From: a virus
Length of the DNA: 39,985 bases
Virus record (IMG/VR): IMGVR_UViG_3300024262_000089
Location: 1 to 39,985 of that record
Direction: 5' to 3' (one strand)
The stretch's first letter is position 1. Each line of letters opens with the position of its first letter. The notes under the pieces were generated by a model, which saw nothing but the letters and a program-made list of their open reading frames with translations, made no database searches and had not been told where the DNA came from. Positions 17,255 to 23,840 of the stretch are shown piece by piece. Made by a program: the position numbers and the translations under genes.

Positions 17255-18130
17255 ATGAGAATCTACTACATAGGCAAATTCAAAGAAGAACACAACACAG
17301 AAAACTACGTCACCGCTGCCTTCGAAGAATTAGGCCACAAAGTCTATCAATACAAACACAACAAAAAGGAAACTCTTGCTCAAATCTTCAATCGAATTCA
17401 AGAGTTTGGAGCAGACACAGTTCTCTTCAGTAAAGCAGAATTTCCAGAAGCAAAAAAGTTGATTGATCTTTGCTATGCGAAAGGAATTCTGACTGTCTGC
17501 TGGCAATTCGATTTATTCATTGGATATCGCTCAAAACTCCCAGAACAATTCTGGTCTGATTTTCTCTTTACAACAGATGGTGGACACCAAAGAGAGTTTA
17601 TCAAGCTTCGATGCAATCATCGTTTGCTGCGTCAAGGAATTCATAAACCAGAAGCCATCAAGATAGACTCTACAGAATACAAATACGATGTAGCGTTCGT
17701 TGGTAGTTGCACTCACGTAAGTCATGAATCAAGACGGAACCTTTTGAAGTTCCTTCAACAAAGAAAAAGCTTCATTCATTATCAGACCATGAGAGGCTTG
17801 AAACTGAATGAAGCTTTAAATCAAGTCAAAATCGTCGTCGGTGATTCTTATCCTTCACCAAATTACTGGAGCAATCGAATCTATGAAATCACTGGCCGAG
17901 GTGGATTCTTTCTACACCCATTCACAGAAGGCTTAGACTCAGAGTTTGAAGATGGCGAACACTACGTTGGTTATCAGCGAGGCAACTACAAACAACTCTG
18001 TGATCGCATTGATCTTCTTCTCAGGGAAGATTCGGCGAGGGAAAGAATCCGCCAAGCTGGGTTTGAGAAGACTCGCAATTGCTACACCTACACTCACAGA
18101 GTTCAAGAATTGCTTTCAATAATTTCTTGA
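17255..18130 (+). CDS. CgeB-like glycosyltransferase (GT-B)
   Basis: 291 residues. Features of the CgeB / glycosyltransferase group 1 family: YDVAFVGSCTHVSHESRRNLL in mid-protein, YWSNRIYEITGRGGFFLHPFTEGL as the donor-site region, and the tail of alternating basic helices. It ends the + strand run and the stop is 10 nt before a strong inverted repeat. Substrate unknown. Confidence 0.75.
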   Translation: MRIYYIGKFKEEHNTENYVTAAFEELGHKVYQYKHNKKETLAQIFNRIQEFGADTVLFSKAEFPEAKKLIDLCYAKGILTVCWQFDLFIGYRSKLPEQFWSDFLFTTDGGHQREFIKLRCNHRLLRQGIHKPEAIKIDSTEYKYDVAFVGSCTHVSHESRRNLLKFLQQRKSFIHYQTMRGLKLNEALNQVKIVVGDSYPSPNYWSNRIYEITGRGGFFLHPFTEGLDSEFEDGEHYVGYQRGNYKQLCDRIDLLLREDSARERIRQAGFEKTRNCYTYTHRVQELLSIIS

Positions 18131-18139
18131 AGCTCCTTC

Positions 18140-18200
18140 GCCAGCAGCCTCCCTCTTTTCCGTTCAGCTCCAGTCCGGTTCTGAGGTAGAGGCTGCTGGC
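18140..18200 (+). terminator. Probable terminator of the glycosyltransferase operon
   Basis: Perfect 12-bp inverted repeat: GCCAGCAGCCTC at 18140-18151 and GAGGCTGCTGGC at 18189-18200, with a 37-nt loop, followed on the + strand by TCTTCTT. It is placed 10 nt after the last gene. The T-tract is imperfect, so it may also be a bidirectional barrier for the convergent transcripts. Confidence 0.6.
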
Positions 18201-18579
18201 TCTTCTTAGGTTTCTTTCGTATACCTAATTGGTGGGAAAAGGCGTCTGGAAGCTTCTAGGGTTAATCTAGGAGGTTTAAGACACGATTCTAGGCACCCTG
18301 CTCGCGTTTTAAGGCCTGTTTCGAGCCTCAGCCGTAGGTTATATCTAATCTGGGGCTTAGAGGCTCTAAAATCGCGTCTGAGGGCTTCGGAGAAAAGAAG
18401 GGTACGTTCGTTTTCTTATTTGAAGAGGCGTCTGAGGAACGATCCTGTGACCTTGCCGGCTGCTCGTCTGGCGATTCTCCGTCCAACTCTACCTTTCTGG
18501 ATAGCGTTGAAGTCACCCATCAGTCGAGCGATGAAGTAAAGGAAGCTTCTCATGATATCTCCTGAAGAAAAAGGGAAAG

Positions 18580-18628
18580 GTCCGATGGATGGAATTGAAC
18601 CATCGTATACGCAAACCTGCCATCGGAC
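18580..18628 (-). ncRNA. tRNA-like structure: acceptor stem plus T-arm only
   Basis: Read on the - strand, TCCGATG (with the 7 bases CATCGGA) forms a perfect acceptor-like stem, extendable to 9 bp. Inside it, GATGG TTCAATT CCATC is a perfect 5-bp T-stem with a 7-nt loop that fits the TTCRANY consensus. Only 16 nt, with a small GCA/TGC hairpin, lie where the D-arm and anticodon arm should be. It is not a decoding tRNA. Confidence 0.55.
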
Positions 18629-18720
18629 GACTCTTCAAAACTTTGTCATGATGCACCTAGCTTTCTTGTATTGGACTCTTCCGAAGCGAAGTAGTCAGGA
18701 TTGTTAATCAGGTAGCACAC

Positions 18721-18769
18721 TCTGTAGTCTGGTTTGCGAATACTATGTTGACTCCAGAACTTCTACAGA
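18721..18769 (-). ncRNA. Structured hairpin in the helicase 3' region
   Basis: Outer stem of 7 perfect bp (18721-18727 with 18763-18769) and inner stem of 5 bp (18728-18732 with 18754-18758), the two separated by a one-sided 4-nt bulge. It lies 45 bp past the helicase stop on that strand and lacks a T-run, so it may stabilise the transcript end or be part of a non-coding RNA. Confidence 0.4.
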
Positions 18770-18813
18770 CTTGATTTAGCTTTCGATCACTTGGCTATCA
18801 TGCGTTCCCTGAT

Positions 18814-20367
18814 TTAAGATTCAAGACTATCAGTCACGTAGACCAATTCGTTGATTGCTCTAGTGATTGCGACATAGACAAGATTGTATTCCTGTTCCTT
18901 TGCTGATGGAGTTTTCGCCATTGGATGAGGGCAAGGACAATTCTTCATCTGGAGAAAGAAGACTCTTGAAGCTTCGAGACCTTTGGCCTTGTGTATGCTA
19001 CTGAGAACGATTCCCGTGTCTTGTTTATCCTGAAACATCTTTTCGATTTTAGCAATCACGTCTGCAACAGACTTGGAATCTTCAATGAAGTAGCAGAGGC
19101 ATTCGTGGCGATCATTGAGAGCTTCAATCCGATTTTCGTTCGGATTTTTCTTTGAGGTTTCCTTGTCAACTTCTCCGTCAATCCAGAGCGACAATCGCTC
19201 AACTAGTTCTACGATGGTTGAGGCTTTCATTTTCTGGACGGTTGAGACAAGACCTTGACCAATGTCTCTGCCTTTGATCGTTGCTTTGCGTCCGGCTCGA
19301 ATGAAGCCAAAACATTCTTTGACGAGTGGAGCATTGACTCGGCAGAGGATCATGTCACCTGATTGAGCGAGTGATTGGTAATCGTCGATCGTAACCGTCT
19401 TGACCGAACCTTCTGAGTTTGATTCGTGAGCTTCGAAGTCTGGAACGAATTGCCTTGCCTCTTCAACGATTGTTCTACCACAACGGCGAGTCTCAGTGAG
19501 AGGCAATATAACGCATCCTTTCAGAGTTTTTTCCATGCGAGGAATACTGTCGGAATCTGCTCCAGCGAAACCGTAGATGGCCTGGTTGACATCACCTACA
19601 AGAACAATTCGCTTGCCCGCTTTGAGAGCCAAAGCCTGTTGACAACGATTCAAATCTTGGGCTTCATCAACTAGGAGCAAATCGTATTTTGGAATGCTCA
19701 AACCCAGAGCGATTGGCAACCAGACCATATCGTCGTAATTGAGTTTTCGGTCTTCAGAAACTTTCTTGCAACGATCAAGAATCTGGATGACCAAATCGAA
19801 GATTTTGGATTGACTATCGTTAAGGTCGATGTCGTAGCGGTGAGCAAGGTGGAGCAGATCAGAATCTGAGGCTTCCTCAAACGTACCAACCAGGTTCATC
19901 TTGCAGAGGCTGACAAGACGCTCAGTGGCTCGCAATGCAGTCGTGTGACGCTTGCGGATTTCTCGCAAGTCTTTGCCAAGAATTTCCGAGACCATGTTCG
20001 GCACTCGCCACGGGTCCATAGCGACTTTGCCAACAGCGTTTCGGACAGCCGCAAATCCCATACTGTGCATGGTCATCGCTTCGCAATCAGCCGGAACCCG
20101 TTTTTGAAGTTCAACGGCAATGGCTTTGTTGAAGGCGACGAAACAGACTGAATCGTTCTTACCAGACTTGCTGATTTCATCCCAGACGGCTTGTTGCTGA
20201 GCCGAGGGAGTGAGGCTTGAGCCAATTCCCCGTAGGACGTTCAAGCCTTCGACAATTGTCGTTGTTTTGCCTGTGCCCGCCAAAGCCTTGACGATCAAAT
20301 GAGGTCCAGCTTGTCTCTTCGATTTCAGTTTCACGTTTTTCAGAACTGACTTTTTTGTTGTTGTCAT
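18814..20367 (-). CDS. UvrD/Rep-like superfamily 1 DNA helicase
   Basis: 517 residues from ATG 20367; TCTGGAGCAATGAA precedes it, so the longer frame to 20451 is not used. SF1A motifs in order: Walker A AGTGKTTT (30-37), VAFNKAIA, DEAQD (234-238), GDVNQAIYGFAGAD (258-271, motif III), TETRRCG (motif IV), HKAKGLEA and YVAITRAINEL (motif VI). It should be an ATP-dependent 3'-5' translocase for recombination or replication. The N-terminus has the basic motif VLKNVKLK, shared with other proteins here. Last gene of the - strand block. Confidence 0.9.
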   Translation of the reverse strand: MTTTKKSVLKNVKLKSKRQAGPHLIVKALAGTGKTTTIVEGLNVLRGIGSSLTPSAQQQAVWDEISKSGKNDSVCFVAFNKAIAVELQKRVPADCEAMTMHSMGFAAVRNAVGKVAMDPWRVPNMVSEILGKDLREIRKRHTTALRATERLVSLCKMNLVGTFEEASDSDLLHLAHRYDIDLNDSQSKIFDLVIQILDRCKKVSEDRKLNYDDMVWLPIALGLSIPKYDLLLVDEAQDLNRCQQALALKAGKRIVLVGDVNQAIYGFAGADSDSIPRMEKTLKGCVILPLTETRRCGRTIVEEARQFVPDFEAHESNSEGSVKTVTIDDYQSLAQSGDMILCRVNAPLVKECFGFIRAGRKATIKGRDIGQGLVSTVQKMKASTIVELVERLSLWIDGEVDKETSKKNPNENRIEALNDRHECLCYFIEDSKSVADVIAKIEKMFQDKQDTGIVLSSIHKAKGLEASRVFFLQMKNCPCPHPMAKTPSAKEQEYNLVYVAITRAINELVYVTDSLES

Positions 20368-20396
20368 TTCATTGCTCCAGAATTTGAACTGAGCCA

Positions 20397-20633
20397 CTAA
20401 TATGATTTGAAAAATCCACCGGCTTCTGTAACTCTCTTTGCTGTTGTCCATGCAAAGTCAACGGATAGGTGAATTGCATCAAGCCGAAACACAGTTGCAT
20501 ACTGATTTTTAATTCCTTGAATTCGAGCAGGATAACCATCCAAAAATACTTGCCTCTGCGTGAGGTCCCTTCTTTCTTCCTCTGTAACAATACTACCCTT
20601 TTTCAGTTTCACGTTTTTCAGAGCAGATGCCAT
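20397..20633 (-). CDS. Small protein, 78 aa, with LKNVKLK N-terminus
   Basis: The start ATG 20633 follows AAAGGAAAACGAC. The N-terminus ALKNVKLKK is identical over 7 residues to part of the helicase N-terminus, and the DNA is a perfect 22-bp repeat (20601-20622 and 20323-20344). The rest is mixed; TEEERRDLTQRQ is a charged helix. Lies directly upstream of the helicase. Function unknown. Confidence 0.55.
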   Translation of the reverse strand: MASALKNVKLKKGSIVTEEERRDLTQRQVFLDGYPARIQGIKNQYATVFRLDAIHLSVDFAWTTAKRVTEAGGFFKSY

Positions 20634-20679
20634 GTCGTTTTCCTTTGAGCGTTTTGGTTGTCGTTTTTGAATCTCTGAA

Positions 20680-20925
20680 TTAGCAGATATTGAGCAATCC
20701 CCAAAGCTGATTGTCTCCGACCCAGATTTCCAAATCGGCTCTTTGATCATCACTCATCCGTTCTTCGAAATCTTCAATCTTCGAATCAAGGTGCTCCAAA
20801 CGCTCATCCATTTTGATTTGCTGAGCTTCAGTTCGGTTCCAATCAGACTGCACTGAAAGTTCGCCAAGTTTGTAAGCTTGTCGAGCGACTCTTTTGAAGT
20901 TCCCGATTTCTTTTGAAGTCAGCAT
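20680..20925 (-). CDS. Small coiled-coil protein, 81 aa
   Basis: ATG 20925 follows the leader CTGGAGAAACGAA, identical to that of the gene at 26025. Predicted to be all-helical: KMDERLEHLDSKIEDFEERMSDDQRADL is a heptad-like coiled coil. No catalytic motifs. It may be an adaptor for a host or phage protein. Confidence 0.55.
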   Translation of the reverse strand: MLTSKEIGNFKRVARQAYKLGELSVQSDWNRTEAQQIKMDERLEHLDSKIEDFEERMSDDQRADLEIWVGDNQLWGLLNIC

Positions 20926-20969
20926 TTCGTTTCTCCAGGTTTTGGGTTGGGTTACCGCGTGTCTGAGAG

Positions 20970-21137
20970 TTAGTTCATTGCTTTCCGCACTTTGAGGATA
21001 TTCTCGTCGCTGTCCTCAAGATGTTGATCAACCAGATACATACCAAGTTCGCCATCTGACATAGTATTGACTGATTGGCAAAATTCTTCGTTAGCCACCA
21101 GACTGCAAACTACGTTTTGGAGTTGTTCTTTGGTCAT
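20970..21137 (-). CDS. Small acidic helical protein, 55 aa
   Basis: Start ATG 21137 is preferred (leader GGGAAAAGAAACG); an in-frame ATG 21176 is also possible. Helical and acidic at the end (QHLEDSDENIL). First gene after the promoter copy at 21.2 kb, so expressed from it if the element works as proposed. Confidence 0.5.
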   Translation of the reverse strand: MTKEQLQNVVCSLVANEEFCQSVNTMSDGELGMYLVDQHLEDSDENILKVRKAMN

Positions 21138-21184
21138 CGTTTCTTTTCCCGTTTGAGTTCGTTTCGTCCGCATCACTAAGAGGA

Positions 21185-21230
21185 GTTATCGGTTAATAGT
21201 CGCCCCAAGTAAAGCCCAAAGGCGACTATT
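21185..21230 (-). promoter_or_regulatory. Repeated promoter/operator element, copy 1
   Basis: On the - strand: -35-like TTTACT (21208-21213) and -10-like GATAAC (21185-21190) with a 17-nt spacer. A perfect 10-bp inverted repeat, AATAGTCGCC at 21195-21204 and GGCGACTATT at 21221-21230, spans the -35 region with half-sites on either side, like a repressor operator. It stands upstream of the gene starting at 21137. Copies 2 and 3 (23.75 and 26.29 kb) share hexamer spacing and box. Confidence 0.6.
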
Positions 21231-21262
21231 TCAGGGAAGATTTTCAAAGTTTTTTGAAATGC

Positions 21263-21499
21263 TCATTTTCCCTTGGTTTTTGAGCCTTTTCGAGACTGAC
21301 CTCTGGGAAATCCTTTGGTCTGAGGCTTCTCGGCGTACCTCTGAGCTTCAGATTCCGAGATTGAATAGCTGTATTGCCAGTTCCCGTTCCGGTCTTTTCG
21401 CCGTTGCGTTTTTCGGGCCTTGAGAGTTCCCGTACGGATTAGAGTGCGAACTTGCTGAGGGGAACATCCGATGATCGTAGAGGCTTCTGTAGGAGTCAT
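21263..21499 (-). CDS. Excisionase-like HTH DNA-binding protein
   Basis: 78 residues. TPTEASTIIGCSPQQVRTLIRTGTL is a classic helix-turn-helix of the MerR/excisionase type (T-x-x-E-A-A-x-x-x-G-V-S..V-R..I..G.L). The C-terminal part is basic (KGFPRGQSRKGSKTKGK). SD weak. In an early-type region it could be a transcriptional regulator. The leader AGAAAGATTCGAAA is identical to that of the gene at 21700. Confidence 0.65.
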   Translation of the reverse strand: MTPTEASTIIGCSPQQVRTLIRTGTLKARKTQRRKDRNGNWQYSYSISESEAQRYAEKPQTKGFPRGQSRKGSKTKGK

Positions 21500-21511
21500 T
21501 TTCGAATCTTT

Positions 21512-21700
21512 CTAACCGTGAAGCATGAGAAGGTAAATCGTCTCTGAGAACCCACCACAACGAAACACGTAACCACCCTTCACTCGATTAGCAGTGTGGT
21601 GACAATCCAAACGACCTACCGACGTGTATTGCTGAGTTCCGTATAAACGAATTTGAATCACTGTTTTGGATTCTTGTCGAAGTTCTTGCAGAGTTTTCAT
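21512..21700 (-). CDS. Hypothetical protein, 62 aa
   Basis: Starts at ATG 21700 in the leader AAGAAAGATTCGAAA. Contains two Cys/His stretches (LDCHHTANR and FRCGGFSETIY) but no clear zinc site. Upstream of and probably co-transcribed with the HTH gene. Overlaps the preceding 28-aa gene by 4 nt (ATGA). Confidence 0.5.
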   Translation of the reverse strand: MKTLQELRQESKTVIQIRLYGTQQYTSVGRLDCHHTANRVKGGYVFRCGGFSETIYLLMLHG

Positions 21701-21783
21701 TTTCGAATCTTTCTTGAGGCTGCGAGCAGAATGAAGCAGCCAATAACGAGGTAAGGAGTTGCGGCGAGAATCTGTTCAGTCAT
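21697..21783 (-). CDS. 28-aa membrane peptide
   Basis: Begins at ATG 21783, which overlaps the end of the 44-aa gene, and ends at TGA 21697-21699, which overlaps the next ATG. After MTEQIL comes one hydrophobic segment (AATPYLVIGCFILLAA) and a basic tail SRKIRK, giving a likely single-span peptide. Double overlap is the main support; very small, so tentative. Confidence 0.35.
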   Translation of the reverse strand: MTEQILAATPYLVIGCFILLAASRKIRK

Positions 21784-21910
21784 CGGAAGCCTCCATCAGG
21801 ATTAGTTTTTCGAGCATTGCGTTGAGAACTTTAAGGTCTTCAACGTGACGGGTTTCGGTGAGCCGTTTTTGAACGATGGCGATTCGAGTTTCAATTTGCT
21901 GCCTAGTCAT
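21776..21910 (-). CDS. 44-aa helical protein
   Basis: ATG 21910 follows AAGGAAACTTCAAT, a good SD. The peptide (MTRQQIETRIAIVQKRL...VLNAMLEKLILMEASDD) is a single amphipathic coiled-coil-like helix. The start overlaps the end of the gene above. Function unknown. Confidence 0.5.
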   Translation of the reverse strand: MTRQQIETRIAIVQKRLTETRHVEDLKVLNAMLEKLILMEASDD

Positions 21911-22097
21911 ATTGAAGTTTCCTTAATACTCGATAGTTGGAAGAGTTATAAGGCAGGGGCAAATCATAACCGATTAACAACACTTCATTTTTCTCTTCGG
22001 AGTAATAGAAGACGTTTGGAGTTGTCTCTAACGGATTACCCTCACTGTCTAACGTGAAGAACCAATAATACCCGCTGGTAGAAATTTGCCTGGCCAT
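21903..22097 (-). CDS. Hypothetical protein, 64 aa
   Basis: ATG 22097 follows GAGGAGAAACTCAATA. Rich in Tyr, Phe and Asn with a beta-like pattern (YYWFFTLDSEGNP and VFYYSEEK). The stop overlaps the next start region. No recognised family. Confidence 0.5.
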   Translation of the reverse strand: MARQISTSGYYWFFTLDSEGNPLETTPNVFYYSEEKNEVLLIGYDLPLPYNSSNYRVLRKLQYD

Positions 22098-22303
22098 TAT
22101 TGAGTTTCTCCTCTATAAGCTTTCAGAAGGTCAGTCAGTTTGTCACAAATGGTTTCCGCTTGAGGCCTACCAATCTTCAAGAATTCTGCAACAGCATTGA
22201 CTGAGATACCCTCTTCGGTATCTGCATTGAGTTTTCTAGAGACAATTGCATCGACGATTTTATCAATGCAAATATCAATCGCTGTTCCGTGTTGGCGTTT
22301 CAT
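22097..22303 (-). CDS. Small HTH-like protein, 68 aa
   Basis: TAATG overlap with the next gene. The segment ISVNAVAEFLKIGRPQAETICDKLTDLL looks like a helix-turn-helix, with a helical N-terminus. Possible small DNA-binding regulator; weakly supported. Its start lies within the end of the preceding gene. Confidence 0.45.
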   Translation of the reverse strand: MKRQHGTAIDICIDKIVDAIVSRKLNADTEEGISVNAVAEFLKIGRPQAETICDKLTDLLKAYRGETQ

Positions 22304-22508
22304 TAACTTCTACCTTGTTGGTGAATGGAAAAGCGTACTCATGGAAAGAAACAGAAACTACGTTGTTGGTCCTAGACAACGAATCGAAAAGACCTTTAGC
22401 GATTACAGCTAAGTCATCAGGATTGTGAATACACTCACAATCCACATCAGTTTTGATTTTACCATTAGAGGAACGGGTGACGATAACTCGGATGAAAGTT
22501 TGTAGCAT
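22275..22508 (-). CDS. Hypothetical protein, 77 aa
   Basis: The start is ATG 22508 behind TTGAGGATTAAA; the TTG 12 nt upstream is less likely. It is mixed alpha/beta with a Cys pair (DVDCEC) and the C-terminal FPFTNKVEVNET. Overlaps the next gene by 29 nt. Family unknown. Confidence 0.45.
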   Translation of the reverse strand: MLQTFIRVIVTRSSNGKIKTDVDCECIHNPDDLAVIAKGLFDSLSRTNNVVSVSFHEYAFPFTNKVEVNETPTRNSD

Positions 22509-22509
22509 T

Positions 22510-22791
22510 TTAATCCTCAAGGCAAAGGTGAGAGTAGTGATCGAGACTTCCGCAATGGCTGCAACGAGCAGCGTTGGTATCTCGATTGATCTGAATGTGC
22601 TCCAGTCTCAAGGGCAGGTAACCGCAAGGTCCATAAGAGGCGAGAACCTCACAAGCGACTTCCGCCGTCTCATAGAGATTATCGTCGAGAGGTTCAACCA
22701 GCGTATCGCAGCAGACTGGACAGATCGGAATAAAGGTTTCATCGACCACAAAAATCTTAGAGCAGAGACGGCATTTGCAGGTATCAGCCAT
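22510..22791 (-). CDS. Zinc-ribbon protein, 93 aa
   Basis: ATG 22791 sits after TTCTTCAGGGA plus 9 nt, in which AGGGA can act as SD. It carries several zinc-type Cys pairs: CKCRLC at residues 5-10, CPVCC near 24, CSHC and a final H-x-C (near the end). Predicted multi-site zinc protein, perhaps interacting with nucleic acid or RNA polymerase. Confidence 0.6.
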   Translation of the reverse strand: MADTCKCRLCSKIFVVDETFIPICPVCCDTLVEPLDDNLYETAEVACEVLASYGPCGYLPLRLEHIQINRDTNAARCSHCGSLDHYSHLCLED

Positions 22792-22835
22792 GACTAGATT
22801 CCCTGAAGAAAAAGGTAAGAAATCGAAATGGTGGA

Positions 22836-23195
22836 TCAAATTACTTCAATGACATCACAAGCTCTGACTCTTCGACGAACTTCAATGCCATCCCCAGGTC
22901 CAGAAGGTCCAGTTGCTCCAACATACCAGACGATTCCATCTTCGAAGAGAAATCCACCATCCCAGACTCCGTCAGCCCAATCATCAGTTCCATCTGTGCT
23001 ATCAAATTCCGATTGAGTTAAATGAGGTGTGGCACGAGCATAAGTGTCATAAAAATTGTCTCCAAGCTTCTCGACAGCAAGAGACACATCCCAGTCGCAT
23101 GCTTCCAACCATTGACCGAAAGTGAATTTGCCTTCAGCGATCAAAGAGAATCGTTCAGTGCGAGCAGCTGGAAAAGGTTGAATGCGAATCGTCAT
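22836..23195 (-). CDS. Hypothetical protein, 119 aa
   Basis: ATG 23195 behind TCTGGAGCTGAAACG, the same leader as the gene at 23455. Acidic and aromatic stretches (DDWADGVWDGGFLFEDG, then GPSGPGDGIEVRRRVR). No recognised fold. Downstream of a UNCG hairpin duplicated with its neighbour. Confidence 0.5.
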   Translation of the reverse strand: MTIRIQPFPAARTERFSLIAEGKFTFGQWLEACDWDVSLAVEKLGDNFYDTYARATPHLTQSEFDSTDGTDDWADGVWDGGFLFEDGIVWYVGATGPSGPGDGIEVRRRVRACDVIEVI

Positions 23196-23225
23196 CGTTT
23201 CAGCTCCAGAACTTGAGGGAAGGAA

Positions 23226-23239
23226 CCCGCCGGAGCGGG
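23226..23239 (-). terminator. UNCG-loop hairpin between genes, copy A
   Basis: On the - strand CCCGC TCCG GCGGG: 5 GC pairs closed by a UNCG tetraloop, followed by TTCCTTCCC. Sits between the gene at 23261 and the leader of the gene at 23195, so likely a weak terminator or RNA stabiliser. Confidence 0.5.
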
Positions 23240-23260
23240 CCAAGAGAAAAACCAAAAAAG

Positions 23261-23455
23261 CTACCAAACCCGTTCACCACATTTGGTCAGGCAGATCGCA
23301 TTTGCAACTGCCTCAGCTTCTGACTTGAACGGACAATCCATCCCATCAATATCTCCACCTTCCCAGTAGATGAAGAAAACTGATTTCCCAGAACCATTCC
23401 AGCCCTGTTTGATTTCGAATGTCTCTTTTTTGACTTTGAGGGTTGAAAAAATCAT
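23261..23455 (-). CDS. Hypothetical protein, 64 aa
   Basis: ATG 23455 behind TCTGGAGCTGAAACG. Compact alpha/beta, with IKQGWNGSGKSVFFIYWEGGD; the GSGKS is a short coincidence with a Walker A but the protein is too small to be an ATPase. The leader and downstream hairpin are duplicated with the next gene. Confidence 0.5.
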   Translation of the reverse strand: MIFSTLKVKKETFEIKQGWNGSGKSVFFIYWEGGDIDGMDCPFKSEAEAVANAICLTKCGERVW

Positions 23456-23484
23456 CGTTTCAGCTCCAGATTTGAGGGAAGAAA

Positions 23485-23498
23485 CCCGCCGAAGCGGG
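23485..23498 (-). terminator. UNCG-loop hairpin between genes, copy B
   Basis: On the - strand CCCGC TTCG GCGGG, the very stable cUUCGg tetraloop, extendable to 7 bp, followed by TTTCTTCCC. Differs from copy A only in the second loop base, which keeps the UNCG rule. Confidence 0.55.
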
Positions 23499-23517
23499 CT
23501 GAGAGGATTTCGGGATG

Positions 23518-23691
23518 TTACGACATCTCTTGAACGAATCGCAGTGACCAATTTCCGCTGAACAGCGACATCATGAACAGACGAAACTTTGAATCAGCCT
23601 GCTCCTGAGTTTCCGCTTCGATGACTTTCGAATCATCAAAAGACTTGTTCAGAACCTTCGAAAACGTCGTGTAGTGAAAATTAAAACGCAT
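23518..23691 (-). CDS. Small protein, 57 aa
   Basis: ATG 23691 behind CTTGGAGACGACTG; the longer frame to 23742 overlaps the promoter region and is not favoured. Contains KVIEAETQEQADSKFRLFM, a helix that follows a short beta hairpin. First gene after promoter copy 2. Confidence 0.5.
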   Translation of the reverse strand: MRFNFHYTTFSKVLNKSFDDSKVIEAETQEQADSKFRLFMMSLFSGNWSLRFVQEMS

Positions 23692-23746
23692 CAGTCGTCT
23701 CCAAGTTTTGGGTTTCAGTTTTTCGCCGCGTCGTTGCGACAAGGGA

Positions 23747-23819
23747 GTTATCGTCTAAATAGTTGGGGGAGTAAAGGCCAAGGGCGACTATTTTAGAAGA
23801 TTCCCGAAAATAGTTGCCC
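23747..23819 (-). promoter_or_regulatory. Repeated promoter/operator element, copy 2
   Basis: On the - strand: TTTACT (23770-23775), 17-nt spacer, GATAAC (23747-23752), the same hexamers as copy 1. Boxes of the ACTATT type occur at about 23757-23764, 23782-23792 and 23809-23819. Followed by the first gene of the 23.7-21.3 kb segment. Confidence 0.6.
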
Positions 23820-23840
23820 TGCCTCAAAAATCCCTTGGTT

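Larger units (their letters stand above)
18131..18813. other. Convergent non-coding region, 683 bp
   Basis: No convincing gene. It holds, from left to right: a 12-bp inverted repeat (18140-18200), three TCTAGG boxes spaced 11 and 22 bp (18255, 18266, 18288), three GCGTCTG repeats (18242, 18374, 18428), a tRNA-like acceptor/T-arm structure on the - strand (18580-18628), and a two-part hairpin (18721-18769). The helicase transcript, on the - strand, runs into it from the right. Confidence 0.75.

Noticed and set aside
18328-18516. 62-aa frame on the - strand in the convergent region
   Set aside because: Starts with GTG, no SD and no sensible composition; left as non-coding.
20368-20451. N-terminal extension of the helicase
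   Set aside because: The extension overlaps the preceding gene and the good SD lies before ATG 20367.
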